Source: an uncultured Aquimarina sp. (GTDB taxonomy: Bacteria > Bacteroidota > Bacteroidia > Flavobacteriales > Flavobacteriaceae). Taken from it: a stretch of 64,000 bases of DNA. The position numbers and the translations under genes are program-made. The DNA lies in contig CANMDW010000002.1 in assembly GCA_947496705.1 (NCBI GenBank), forward strand, positions 789,835-853,834, written 5' to 3'. The notes beneath the pieces were generated by a model, which was not told the DNA's origin, searched no databases, and was given only the letters and a program-made list of their open reading frames with translations. Within the stretch, counting starts at the first letter, position 1. Every line of letters begins with the position of its first letter. Shown piece by piece: positions 40,443-50,362 of the stretch.

Positions 40443-43361
40443 ATGAATACGCTAAAATCATTACTAATGGAAAAAAAATATCTGACATTCGGATTACTAT
40501 GCTTATCCCTTCACCTAATTGACGCACAAGAAGTACCAACGGTAATACAACCCGCACCAGAAACTGCCGCCCTTTTCAGGTATCAGGAATATCCTGTAGA
40601 CTATTCTACGGGGCTCCCTCAGATTTCTATCCCACTGTATGAAGTAAAGAATGGAGATCTAAGCATTCCAATCAGCATAAGTTATCATGCCTCGGGTTGC
40701 AGAGTATCTGATCAGGATGGTCCTATTGCAGTAGGATGGAGTCTTAACGCAGGAGGAATGATTTCCAGAACTGTAAAGGGTTCTCCCGATTTTGGAGGTG
40801 GTGCCACCAGAAATTACCCTTTTCCAGACCCATTTATAACCAACGGTATAAACCCCAACGGCAATCTGGATGATCTGGCCTATGTAGAACGTATTACACA
40901 TTTTGATAAAAATCCCGATCTGGTTACACAGGTAGATTGGCTAGACGGCGAATACGATATATTTTCATACTCTTTTGGCGGCAACAGTGGCAAATTTATA
41001 TTCAAAGATGAAGGAGGTATAAAAACTCCTATACTACTACCATATAAACCATTCAACATCACCCCTAATATTGGCTATCACTCATTGGGTTCTATAGATG
41101 TTCTGGATGATAAAGGAGTTTTGTATTCGTTTGAGGGTACTGAGTCATATTCTACTCCAGAGATCGGAACGGCCAGGACGGCCTACACCATAAAGGAGAT
41201 CCTCTCTGCAAACAAAACAGATACCATAACCTTTGGATATCAAACTTTTAACCAGAAACGATTGTCGATAGATCAAAATATTGTTTTGGAAGATAGTTTT
41301 GCCAATTTTCCGAATGACGCAAACTATCAAATAAACCATACTTTAAATCAAAGTAATAACCTGCAACAGTATAATATATCGCGCTTAACTGAAATTGATT
41401 TTGGTCTTGGTAAAGTATGGATACATCTTGTGGATGAAGATGATTTGATCGAGTACATAGAAATTACAGATAACCATGGAAATACCATTCGAACAATTGA
41501 GTTTTTCAGATCATTATTGCACAGTCTTTCAGAGGTAGCATACACTACTCATTCTCTTGATAGAATTGTGATAAAGGATAAAACAGGAAACGCTATTGAA
41601 GAATATTCTTTTGAATATTATCCTACCTCTTATGTGGGCGGGTCAAATCAAATTAATGTTCGCCATAAGGATTGGTGGGGTTATTATAATGCTTCAGGAG
41701 AGCATGAAATGGTGCCTCGGCACGAGAATTTACAGGTTCAAAACCCTACTTATGTTAGTAATGAATATGGTCTGGGAAATGTAAATGCTGATAGAGAACC
41801 AGATTTAGACGCTTTAAAAAGTGGTGTGTTGAAACAAATTATCTATCCTACGGGAGGTACTACTGAGTTTGTATACGAACACAATAAATACCAAAGCTTG
41901 TTTACTGGAGAAATTAAAGATGGTCCTGGGCTAAGAATCGCTCAAATAATAACCAATGATCAAAATGGTACTACGCATACCAAAACATTTAAATACGGTA
42001 TTGAAGAATCTGGGTATTCCTTTATAGATATGGAACCTTATTTGGGGTATATGAAAGATGTCTACAGATATGATTTTTTTTTCGGAAATCAGTATTACCG
42101 ACATCGGATTTTTTATTCTGGATTTATCCCTCAATTACAAGAAATAGCCCAAAGGCCTATCATATATACCGAAGTAGCAGTATATAACGGCACCCCATAT
42201 GACAATATAGGAAAAACAATTTATAATTACGATCGTATTCCATGGGCACCATCGGGGCTTGGGGGAACTCAAAAGTTACATATATACGATTATAATTACT
42301 GGAACAATGCATCCTTACAAAAGAAAACAGATTTTGTAAATCTGGATGAATCCAACTATCAAAAAAGAAAGGAGACTATCAATTCATATGTGGTCAATAC
42401 ATCTGAATATATCTATGGACTACATATACAACGAAATCATATTTTTCCGGAAACGGATCGTGTTTTTCCAGGTGGTCCGTATGCTGAATCATATGCAGTA
42501 GACGTGGTGGGTTTACCAGTGTATCAATACGGCGAATATAGAATACCGGTTGGCATAAAAAACCTTACCTCAACAACCGAAATAGAATATCATGAGAATG
42601 GGAGTGAAATAAGCAAAGTGACCAATTATACTTACAACGACCACCAACTTATTTCACAAACCAGCCATAGCACCTCTGATGGTGAAACTTTAGACAGACA
42701 AATAAAGTATCCTTTTGACGATGTAAGCGGCGATCCTGTATTGAATCAAATGACAGCAGCCGATATCAACATGTTGAATTATCCCATTGAGCAAACTGAA
42801 GTCAGAAATGATCTACATACAAAAAGTACACAAACTCTTTATGATATCTGGGAGAACCCAAATTCTTTAATTGTACCTCACATAGTGGGAACCAAAAAAG
42901 GGGAAGATGCTTATGAACCCAGACTTCAATTTCATGAGTATAACTCCAAAGGGCGTCTACTGGAAGCCTCCAAAGAAAATGGCACCCATATCTCCTACAT
43001 CTGGGGCTACCAGGACCAGTACCCCATCGCCAAAATAGAAAACGCAAACTACGCAGAAGTCGAACCCTATGTAGACAATCTAAAAACCAAATCTAATAAT
43101 GATGACGATCGAACTATAGGATATACAGGAAACGAAGGAGCCTTACGCCAGGATCTGGATGCACTAAGACAGGCGCTTCAGGAAGCTCTAATCACCACCT
43201 ATACCTATGATCCTTTAATCGGGATCACCAGCATCACAGACCCCCGGGGATATACGATCTATTATCACTACGATGATTTTAACCGCCTCGAGTTTGTAAA
43301 AGATGCCGAAGGGAACCTGGTTTCCGAAAATAAATATCACTACAAAGAACAATCTAACTAA
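40443..43361 (+). CDS. YD/RHS-repeat protein 2 (SpvB-like N-terminus, no RHS core)
   Basis: The protein has 972 residues. A signal peptide (LCLSLHLIDAQ) is followed by STGLPQISIPLYEVKNGDLS and VGWSLNAGGMISRTV. It has the same layout as protein 1. The C-terminus (about 840-970) is nearly identical to that of protein 1, then ends HYKEQSN. No RHS core or toxin tip is present. The next gene starts 12 bp later, so the two are probably co-transcribed. An in-frame ATG at 40467 is an alternative start. Confidence 0.85.
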   Translation: MNTLKSLLMEKKYLTFGLLCLSLHLIDAQEVPTVIQPAPETAALFRYQEYPVDYSTGLPQISIPLYEVKNGDLSIPISISYHASGCRVSDQDGPIAVGWSLNAGGMISRTVKGSPDFGGGATRNYPFPDPFITNGINPNGNLDDLAYVERITHFDKNPDLVTQVDWLDGEYDIFSYSFGGNSGKFIFKDEGGIKTPILLPYKPFNITPNIGYHSLGSIDVLDDKGVLYSFEGTESYSTPEIGTARTAYTIKEILSANKTDTITFGYQTFNQKRLSIDQNIVLEDSFANFPNDANYQINHTLNQSNNLQQYNISRLTEIDFGLGKVWIHLVDEDDLIEYIEITDNHGNTIRTIEFFRSLLHSLSEVAYTTHSLDRIVIKDKTGNAIEEYSFEYYPTSYVGGSNQINVRHKDWWGYYNASGEHEMVPRHENLQVQNPTYVSNEYGLGNVNADREPDLDALKSGVLKQIIYPTGGTTEFVYEHNKYQSLFTGEIKDGPGLRIAQIITNDQNGTTHTKTFKYGIEESGYSFIDMEPYLGYMKDVYRYDFFFGNQYYRHRIFYSGFIPQLQEIAQRPIIYTEVAVYNGTPYDNIGKTIYNYDRIPWAPSGLGGTQKLHIYDYNYWNNASLQKKTDFVNLDESNYQKRKETINSYVVNTSEYIYGLHIQRNHIFPETDRVFPGGPYAESYAVDVVGLPVYQYGEYRIPVGIKNLTSTTEIEYHENGSEISKVTNYTYNDHQLISQTSHSTSDGETLDRQIKYPFDDVSGDPVLNQMTAADINMLNYPIEQTEVRNDLHTKSTQTLYDIWENPNSLIVPHIVGTKKGEDAYEPRLQFHEYNSKGRLLEASKENGTHISYIWGYQDQYPIAKIENANYAEVEPYVDNLKTKSNNDDDRTIGYTGNEGALRQDLDALRQALQEALITTYTYDPLIGITSITDPRGYTIYYHYDDFNRLEFVKDAEGNLVSENKYHYKEQSN

Positions 43362-43372
43362 AAAACATCAAA

Positions 43373-46300
43373 ATGACACCAATTTCTATAGCTCATCACA
43401 TAAAAAATACCATGGTACTTATACTCCTGCTGGGAGGGATACAAACCATCAACAGTCAGGATTGTTTTGCTTCTGCCAACAGCGTTTCCTTTAGCGCCGA
43501 AGGCGGAAATGCGCAAAGAACCCTCCTCCATAATTGTTTTGAGGGTACATTCGCTATAGGCGGAACACCAGACTGGATAAGTGCTTCTGTTTCCGGTCAA
43601 ATAGTGTATATAACAGCATTTCCAAACGCAGGAGCAGCACGTAACGGCACTATTGTACTCATGCATAATGGCCAAACCAGTGGCGGTGTGACTGTGGAGC
43701 AGGATGAGGCAGAGGTTCCGGCAATCCCGGCAATAACCTCTATCACCAATAACTGTGGCAATACGGTCATTGCCCGGGGAAATCCTCCTGTTGGGGTTAC
43801 CTGGTACTGGCAGGACAGTGCCGTGGGCACCAGTACGGCAAACTCAGACCCTTCAGTGATCAGAACCAGTGGTACTACTTACTACCTGCGCGGAAAGAAC
43901 GATGGTGCCGACCTATGGGGCATGGCATTGCCTGTTAATTATACGGTTGATCCCGAACCTATTTGGTATCCCGATACCGACGGAGATGGTTTTGGAGAAG
44001 ACACGCCAGGGCTCGCACAATGTGATCAACCCGATGGTTATGTCGCCAATAACACCGATGTATGTCCAAACGAAGCAGGCCCCGATAATGGCTGCCCACT
44101 GTTGCACACTCCAGCCACCCAAAGTGATGAAAACTATATCTTTACAAGGGTCTATCAGCAAGCGATGTTAGATCCCAATGACATTCAAAATGATAGCGAT
44201 GTGATAGAAAACATTACCTATTATGACGGACTGGGCAGACCCAAGCAACAAATTGGCATCAAAGCTTCTCCCAATAAAAAAGACATCGTCACCCATATCG
44301 AATATGACGAATACGGGAGACAACCCAGAGAATACCTTCCTTTTGAACAACAAACAGGAGAAACAGGCAGTTTTACCATAGTAAATATATTACAGGATAT
44401 CAATAGTTACTATCAAAACCAGTATCCTGATGACTTTACAGCAGTAGCTCCTGAAGATGTAAATGCCTATGCCGAAAAGGTATTTGAACCTTCTCCACTC
44501 AATCGTATCGTAAAGCAGGGAGCCCCGGGCAAAGACTGGAAAGCAGACCCTACTACCGATACCGATCATACTATCAAATTTGATTGGGGTACCAATGATG
44601 TCGAGGAAGTAAAGTATTTTAATGTAGACTTTACAGATCCGGGCAATACTGAAGCTCCTACTCTTGCAGAAAATGGATATTATGAGACCAACGAACTCTA
44701 TGTGGGCATCACCAAAGACGAAAACTGGCAACCCGAAGATGGCAATCTATACACCACCCGCGAGTACAAAGACAAGCTAGGTCGCGTGATCCTAAAGCGC
44801 AGCTTTGTTTCCCCCTCCTTGGGAGGGGGCCAGGGGGAGGATGAGCTCTCTACTTATTACATCTACGACGACTACAATAACCTTACCTTTGTTATTCCAC
44901 CCAAAGTCACTACAGCCGACGGAGTATCAGGCATCGAACTCTCCGAACTGTGCTATCAGTATCGCTATGATCATAGAAACCGACTGGTCGAAAAGAAAAT
45001 ACCCGGCAAAGAGTGGGAATACATCATTTATAACACACTCGATCAACCCATACTTACGCAGGATGCCATCCAAAGGCCCAATGATCAATGGTTGTTTACT
45101 AAATACGATCCTTTTGGCAGGGTCGCCTATACCGGACTGTATGTGCATCCCGAAACGATCTCAAGAACCGATTTGCAAGCCCTGGCCGAAGATACCAATA
45201 CCTATACACAATATGTAACCAAAGAAGACAATCCTACAGATCTGGCAGGAACACCCGTATATTATTCTAATGATGCCTTCCCCACCGGGATAAGTGAAGT
45301 ATATACCATCAACTACTATGACAACTATACCTTCGATCATACGGTAGTAGCCCCGGTAACCGTCTATGAACAAGCGGTAACCGAAAACACCCAAGGGTTG
45401 GCCACAGCATCCAAAGTACGGGTATTGGATACCGATGACTGGATCACCACCCTCACCTATTACGATCAAAAAGGGCGGCCCATCTATACCCATAGCACCA
45501 ACGATTTCCTAAATACCACTGATAGTATGGAAACCCAGTTAGACTTTGTAGGAAAAGTGCTGGCCACCAGCACTACCCACACCAAAGACTCGCACGATCC
45601 TATCGTAACTATCGATACCTTTACCTACGACCATACAGGGAGACAGCTGGATCATATCCAAAAGATCAATGACCAGGAAGAAGAACGCATCACCAGCAAC
45701 GAATACGACGGCCTAGGGCAACTCATTCAAAAGAAAGTGGGTGGTATCGCTCCCCCTTTAGGAGAGCCGGAGGGGGCTGGATTACAAACCATCAATTATA
45801 CCTACAACATCCGCGGTTGGCTTAAAAACATCAATGATCCAAATAGTATCGGCAACGACCTTTTTGCGTTTGGTATTGCCTATAATGATATTTCAGATCC
45901 CACCAAAAAACTATATAACGGTAATATCTCTCAAACCTCCTGGAGAACCGCCAATACAGACAATAGTCTTCGGGAATATACCTATGCCTACGACGCATTA
46001 AACAGGATTACCGAGGCCATAGATAATACCGGAAACTATCAGCTACACTCCATTACCTACGATAAGGTAGGCAATATCCTGTCGTTACATAGAAATGGGT
46101 ATCAAAACGACCCCGACTATACTGATATGGACGTACTGTCGTATGGCTACGACTCCGGAAACAAGCTTTTACAGGTAACCGATACCGGAAACAGCGATTA
46201 TGGCTTTAAAGATGGGGATAATATTGACGATGATTATGACTACGACGAAAACGGCAATATGATCATTGATCAAAACAAAGGCATCACCAATATTGCCTAT

Positions 46301-47656
46301 AACCATCTTAATTTACCCGAATTGATTACCTTTACACCACCCCCGGGTCCATACGGAGGTACCCGCACCATTGGGTATGTTTATGATGCTACAGGAGTAA
46401 AGCTGCAAAAAAGCGTAAGTGATATACTAGGTACAGGTGTAGGCCCCACCGGAACGATCGCCTTTACAAGATATGCCGGGAACTATATCTATGAAGAAAC
46501 CGAAAATGCCGATGGTATACAATTGGGGTTGGAGGAACAACTGAAATTTGGCAATCACACCGAAGGGTATACCATTCCTGAAAATGATGGTTCTTTTAGT
46601 TATGTGTATCAATATAAAGATCATTTAGGGAACATCCGGCTTTCTTACTCGGATCTGAATACCGATGGTGCGGTAGATGCTTCAGAAATTATGGAGGAGA
46701 AGAATTATTATCCTTTTGGGTTAACACATCAAGGGTATAACGGTCAGGTTCAAGGGGCGTATCATCCGTATGGTTATAATGGGAAAGAAGAGAATGACGA
46801 ATTGGGTTTAGCATGGTTAGACTTTTCTGCCAGAAACTATAATCCCGCACTTGGACGTTGGATGAACTTGGATCCGCTGGCAGAACAGATGCGAAGGCAT
46901 TCACCTTATAATTATACATTTAATAATCCTATTTTCTTTATTGACTCAGATGGAATGGCTCCTACTTTTAGTGATCCTATAAAAAGAATATTAAAATCGA
47001 CTCAAACTGGAAATGTTAACCCTACAAGAAAAGTATTGCATAAATATAGAGTGGAAAGAAAAAGTATATGGGATTTTAAATCGCCGAATAGAACTGATCT
47101 TCATACAATTCCAGCCTCAGGGTCCTCAACTATTGGCGTTAGTACTGAATTCTCTGCTATGCAAGACAATTTTGGTGGAGTAGCTAAATTTATAACAGAA
47201 GGAAGAGGAAGAGAATATACATATTCTGTTAGTTCGGAAGTTAAAACTGTAATTGGCCAATACTTTGATGCTTCTGGAAATACGGTATCAAATATCAAAG
47301 AAGCGAGTTCTTATACTATTACTACAAATATTGAAACCACCACTATCAACATTCTTGGGCAAGTTTCAGGGAAAGCCAATGTAACAAGCATTAGCAGTTC
47401 TACTAGTTATGATGTAACAGAAAGATCAGGATTAAGCGAATTTAGTGGTAAACAGTTAACTAATCCTATTACAAACATTGGTGAACCAACTATAACAACT
47501 ATTAGTTTGGACAATGTAAGTTCGACTCTTCAGAATTATGCAAAAGAAAAAGTCAAAGAAAATTTTATTTCTGGTAGCAAAGAAGCTATAGATTACTTAA
47601 ATGAAGCTACTAAGAGGATGGAAGAAAATCTTTGGAAATCTCTGGAAAAATATTAA
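43373..47656 (+). CDS. RHS core protein with BACON-like, TSP3-like and variable C-terminal tip
   Basis: The protein has 1427 residues. After a signal peptide comes a BACON-like domain (about 30-105), a TSP type-3-like calcium stretch (WYPDTDGDGFGED), a DUF6443-like region (about 245-400) and YD repeats. The RHS core spans about 1112-1195 (YYPFGLTHQGYNGQ through NPALGRWMNLDPLAE to SDGM). The last ~232 residues are AT-rich, Ser/Thr-rich and unlike the rest, a variable tip of the polymorphic-toxin kind. No immunity gene follows. Two repeat units sit in frame inside it (44811 and 45749). Confidence 0.88.
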   Translation: MTPISIAHHIKNTMVLILLLGGIQTINSQDCFASANSVSFSAEGGNAQRTLLHNCFEGTFAIGGTPDWISASVSGQIVYITAFPNAGAARNGTIVLMHNGQTSGGVTVEQDEAEVPAIPAITSITNNCGNTVIARGNPPVGVTWYWQDSAVGTSTANSDPSVIRTSGTTYYLRGKNDGADLWGMALPVNYTVDPEPIWYPDTDGDGFGEDTPGLAQCDQPDGYVANNTDVCPNEAGPDNGCPLLHTPATQSDENYIFTRVYQQAMLDPNDIQNDSDVIENITYYDGLGRPKQQIGIKASPNKKDIVTHIEYDEYGRQPREYLPFEQQTGETGSFTIVNILQDINSYYQNQYPDDFTAVAPEDVNAYAEKVFEPSPLNRIVKQGAPGKDWKADPTTDTDHTIKFDWGTNDVEEVKYFNVDFTDPGNTEAPTLAENGYYETNELYVGITKDENWQPEDGNLYTTREYKDKLGRVILKRSFVSPSLGGGQGEDELSTYYIYDDYNNLTFVIPPKVTTADGVSGIELSELCYQYRYDHRNRLVEKKIPGKEWEYIIYNTLDQPILTQDAIQRPNDQWLFTKYDPFGRVAYTGLYVHPETISRTDLQALAEDTNTYTQYVTKEDNPTDLAGTPVYYSNDAFPTGISEVYTINYYDNYTFDHTVVAPVTVYEQAVTENTQGLATASKVRVLDTDDWITTLTYYDQKGRPIYTHSTNDFLNTTDSMETQLDFVGKVLATSTTHTKDSHDPIVTIDTFTYDHTGRQLDHIQKINDQEEERITSNEYDGLGQLIQKKVGGIAPPLGEPEGAGLQTINYTYNIRGWLKNINDPNSIGNDLFAFGIAYNDISDPTKKLYNGNISQTSWRTANTDNSLREYTYAYDALNRITEAIDNTGNYQLHSITYDKVGNILSLHRNGYQNDPDYTDMDVLSYGYDSGNKLLQVTDTGNSDYGFKDGDNIDDDYDYDENGNMIIDQNKGITNIAYNHLNLPELITFTPPPGPYGGTRTIGYVYDATGVKLQKSVSDILGTGVGPTGTIAFTRYAGNYIYEETENADGIQLGLEEQLKFGNHTEGYTIPENDGSFSYVYQYKDHLGNIRLSYSDLNTDGAVDASEIMEEKNYYPFGLTHQGYNGQVQGAYHPYGYNGKEENDELGLAWLDFSARNYNPALGRWMNLDPLAEQMRRHSPYNYTFNNPIFFIDSDGMAPTFSDPIKRILKSTQTGNVNPTRKVLHKYRVERKSIWDFKSPNRTDLHTIPASGSSTIGVSTEFSAMQDNFGGVAKFITEGRGREYTYSVSSEVKTVIGQYFDASGNTVSNIKEASSYTITTNIETTTINILGQVSGKANVTSISSSTSYDVTERSGLSEFSGKQLTNPITNIGEPTITTISLDNVSSTLQNYAKEKVKENFISGSKEAIDYLNEATKRMEENLWKSLEKY
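44811..44840 (+). repeat. In-frame repeat unit inside the RHS gene, site 1
   Basis: CCCCCTCC-TTG-GGAGGGGG forms a perfect hairpin, followed by CCAGGGGGAGG, and is read as SPSLGGGQGEDE inside the YD-repeat region. G/C runs like this recur in non-coding repeats at 12722 and 12839, so a mobile repeat unit may have inserted without breaking the frame. Confidence 0.6.
45749..45779 (+). repeat. In-frame repeat unit inside the RHS gene, site 2
   Basis: CGCTCCCCCTTTAGGAGAGC followed by CGGAGGGGGCTGG is read as APPLGEPEGAG. It aligns with the non-coding unit GCTCCCCTTTAGGGGTCGGG at 12839. The reading frame of the RHS gene continues across it. Confidence 0.55.
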
Positions 47657-47808
47657 AAATTATAACACCTAATGGTTCGATCGTGGCGAAGTCTTCCGAC
47701 TTCCCCCCGCTGTTCCATAGCGTCCTAATGATCGCTATTGCTAGCGTCTCGCCTGTCTGACCGACAAGCTACGGTACCCACAAATATTAAAAGGTGTCAA
47801 AAACATCT

Positions 47809-48034
47809 AGCTCTTCGAAGTTTGCAACTTCGAAGTAATTAACCTCGAGGTGCAGCTTTGCGATCGCAGCATCAAACAAACAAGACTCCAGCTCTACAAA
47901 GAGTTATTTAAGACCTGTCAGGTTTTAGAAACCTGACAGGTCTGATGTGACGTTAGAGTAAGAAAAGAAACATGATCGATGGCGTAGAAATATTTTCTGT
48001 ACCAAGCCTGCAAATGCCAAGTATCCAGCTCTGC
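47809..48034. repeat. ~225-bp direct repeat, copy 1, in a gene-free spacer
   Basis: The spacer 47657-48280 has no gene. It starts with G/C-rich, TCTTCCGACTTCC-type filler. The repeat begins AGCTCTTCGAAGTTTGCAAC with a 10-bp palindrome (CTTCGAAGTT-TGC-AACTTCGAAG). It contains the ACCTGTCAGGTTTTAGAAAC / CTGACAGGTC stem (47911-47943) and ends near AGTATCCAGCTCTGCG. It recurs in direct orientation at 49637, on the other side of the OmpA gene. Confidence 0.8.
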
Positions 48035-48280
48035 GATGGGTGAACATGATGGCACGAAAATATTTTCAGCGCCCCCGCTACCGCACGAATCTTTCGTGTG
48101 GTAAGACGGGTTTTTTTTATTGCAATACGTTTTGGGGTTTGGTCTGTCGAATAAAAGCATCGAGCATTGCAAAAACGTGTTCTTTACCAGCTCTGCGAAG
48201 TCTCCCGACTTCGCAGCAGCAAGACATAGAGTAGCATTCGTCATAGACGGGCGCTAGCATTTTAATGAATTACTATCAGT

Positions 48281-49330
48281 TTATTTTTTTCTGACCTCGA
48301 CTCTTCTGTTTTTGGCTTTTTCTTCTTCAGTACCATTACCGGCAATAGGTTTGGTATCTCCAAAACCTATACTGCTTAACCGAGATTCTTCTATTCCTTC
48401 CTCTACCAATGCCATTAAGACTGCTCTTGCACGATTTTCTGATAGCTTCTGATTATCTTTGGGCTGCCCTACATTGTCAGTATGCCCCTCAATTGTAATC
48501 TGTAAGTCTTTGTGGGTGTCCATCAACTTTTTGATTTCATCAATGATTGTATACGATTCGGTTTTGATTCTGGATTTACCAGTATCGAAATTAATGTAGA
48601 GGGCTATAAAACCTTTGTCGTCCAATTCTTTTTTAATATGATCGGCAGTTATTTTTGTGATGGTTTGCTCAAAGTCGGTAAGCTCAAGGATTCCGATTTG
48701 CCCTTCAGCCGAGCTGGCCCACACCTGTACCAATACGCGTTTACCTCCGGTATTCCAGGCATAGATGCTAATGGGAGAACGATACACGCTCTTCGCACCA
48801 ATGATATGTTGGTACAAATAGTTTCCGTCTTTTTCTTTATGAACAGCTTCCATAGTTTCCTGAGGAACCTTTCCTTCAAAAAGCAATTGTCCACCCATAG
48901 CGGTGATGTATTCTGCAAACGATTTTCTAAAAAGTACTTCGTTCCAGGGTTGTATTTTCCCATTTTGATCCCGTTCCATCTCAAAAGCCGAGATAAATAC
49001 TTTTCCTTCTATCGTTTGAAAATGATCGTTGAGATAAAAATCAAGACTATAATAGTCATAGGTTTTATCGCGCTTATATACAAAACCTTTGGGCGGATTA
49101 AAGAAGGGGAAATCACCAATATCTGAAGCTGTGACTTCTACCGTATTCCAATCAAAAGGTTTTTGATCGACAGTTTCTGTGGTTTCGGATGTATCCTGAG
49201 TGTTTGCTGTGGTATTTTCGACAGGGTTTTTCTGGGTTTCGTTAGCGTCTTTTTCTTTAGCCGTCGTTTCTTTTTTACAACCTACGGAAATAATTAATAG
49301 GCCAAGGATCCAAAGTGTTTTCTTCATCAT
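48281..49330 (-). CDS. OmpA-family lipoprotein
   Basis: The protein has 349 residues. A lipobox (LLIISVGC, Cys18) is followed by a Thr/Glu/Lys linker. A domain of about 180 residues of unknown type (including DIGDFPFFNPPKGFVYKRD) precedes the C-terminal OmpA domain: INFDTGKSRI, ITIEGHTDNVGQ, LSENRARAVLMAL and NRRVEVRKK. It binds peptidoglycan from the outer membrane (family knowledge). It stands alone between the two copies of a direct repeat. Confidence 0.9.
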   Translation of the reverse strand: MMKKTLWILGLLIISVGCKKETTAKEKDANETQKNPVENTTANTQDTSETTETVDQKPFDWNTVEVTASDIGDFPFFNPPKGFVYKRDKTYDYYSLDFYLNDHFQTIEGKVFISAFEMERDQNGKIQPWNEVLFRKSFAEYITAMGGQLLFEGKVPQETMEAVHKEKDGNYLYQHIIGAKSVYRSPISIYAWNTGGKRVLVQVWASSAEGQIGILELTDFEQTITKITADHIKKELDDKGFIALYINFDTGKSRIKTESYTIIDEIKKLMDTHKDLQITIEGHTDNVGQPKDNQKLSENRARAVLMALVEEGIEESRLSSIGFGDTKPIAGNGTEEEKAKNRRVEVRKK

Positions 49331-49636
49331 ATATACAAAGTTTTGTTATGGTTATACCTCCGGGATACTTTCCAGATATCCCAAAGCTACTAAATTTTAT
49401 GGATCCGATGGTGTTTGGTACCGAAGCTGTAGTACTATCTTTATAAACAATCTATGAAATGTAATCGCTATCCTCTCTCTTTTATGTGTGTGTGTTGCTG
49501 CAAAATCTGCCTTGTCAGTCAAACCGGTTGAAAGGGTTAGCATAACACAAACTTCCTTTTGAATCCCCTGCTATCGCTAGCCCAATGCCATTTAGGTGAT
49601 ATATAGAATTTTGATTATCAGGTAAATAAAAAGTCC

Positions 49637-49859
49637 AGCTCTTCGAAGTTTGCAACTTCGAAATAATTAACCTCGAAGTGCAGCTTTGCGATCGCAACAT
49701 CAAACAAACAAGACTCCAGCTCTACAAAGAGTTATTTAAGACCTGTCAGGTTTTAGAAACCTGACAGGTCTGATGTGACGTTAGAGTGAGAAAAGAAACA
49801 TGATGGCGTAGAAATATTTTCTGTACCAAGCCTGCAAATGCCTAGTATCCAGCTCTGCA
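49637..49859. repeat. ~225-bp direct repeat, copy 2
   Basis: Direct copy of 47809-48034, including the CTTCGAAG palindrome and the ACCTGTCAGGTTT stem at 49739-49771, with a few substitutions and a deletion near 49803. The roughly 1-kb gap 49331-50362 holds no gene; it carries this repeat and the 11-bp array. Confidence 0.85.
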
Positions 49860-50076
49860 AAGTCTCCCGACTTCGCAGCAGCAAACAAGACACATTGTAT
49901 AACCAACTTCGAAGTAATCAACCAGATGGCTCAGAAATGCTTTCCATGCCGAGCCCGCTATGAATGCACATACCAAATACAATCTCAAGTTTTGGAACAA
50001 CCGTTCCAAACACCACCTTCAAAGCGTCTTCACTCCAGTATCAACCTGATATCAGTGCAGGAAAATCCCTACTTCA

Positions 50077-50153
50077 GCCGTATATGAGCCGTATATGAGT
50101 CGTATATCAGCCCTATATCACTCGTATGCTATTCCTATATCATTCATACATTA
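50077..50153. repeat. 11-bp tandem array, 7 units
   Basis: Seven consecutive 11-base units starting GCCGTATATGA, GCCGTATATGA, GTCGTATATCA, GCCCTATATCA, CTCGTATGCTA, TTCCTATATCA, TTCATACATTA. The period of 11 is close to one DNA turn and does not fit a coding repeat. Units decay from left to right. It lies in the long gap before the sugar dehydrogenase gene, about 210 bp upstream of its start. Confidence 0.75.
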
Positions 50154-50362
50154 GATAGGTATTATTCATGTTTCAGGAAAGGAAATTACAAGGGTAACAT
50201 ACCTAAACTTGTAATCAAAACCTATCTACAAGCGTTTCACAATGTAGTTAGCTTCAAAAACCTAAGGTCAAAACAAAATAAATCACTAAAAAATAGGTTA
50301 TTTCTATACCAGGCTTATAATTACTACCCAATATGAGTTCTTGTATAACGAAACGAAACACT

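Noticed and set aside
47918..48244. 108-residue frame in the repeat spacer after the RHS gene, considered as an immunity gene
   Set aside because: It is made from the ~225-bp repeat and G/C filler, is on the opposite strand, and shows no conserved pattern.
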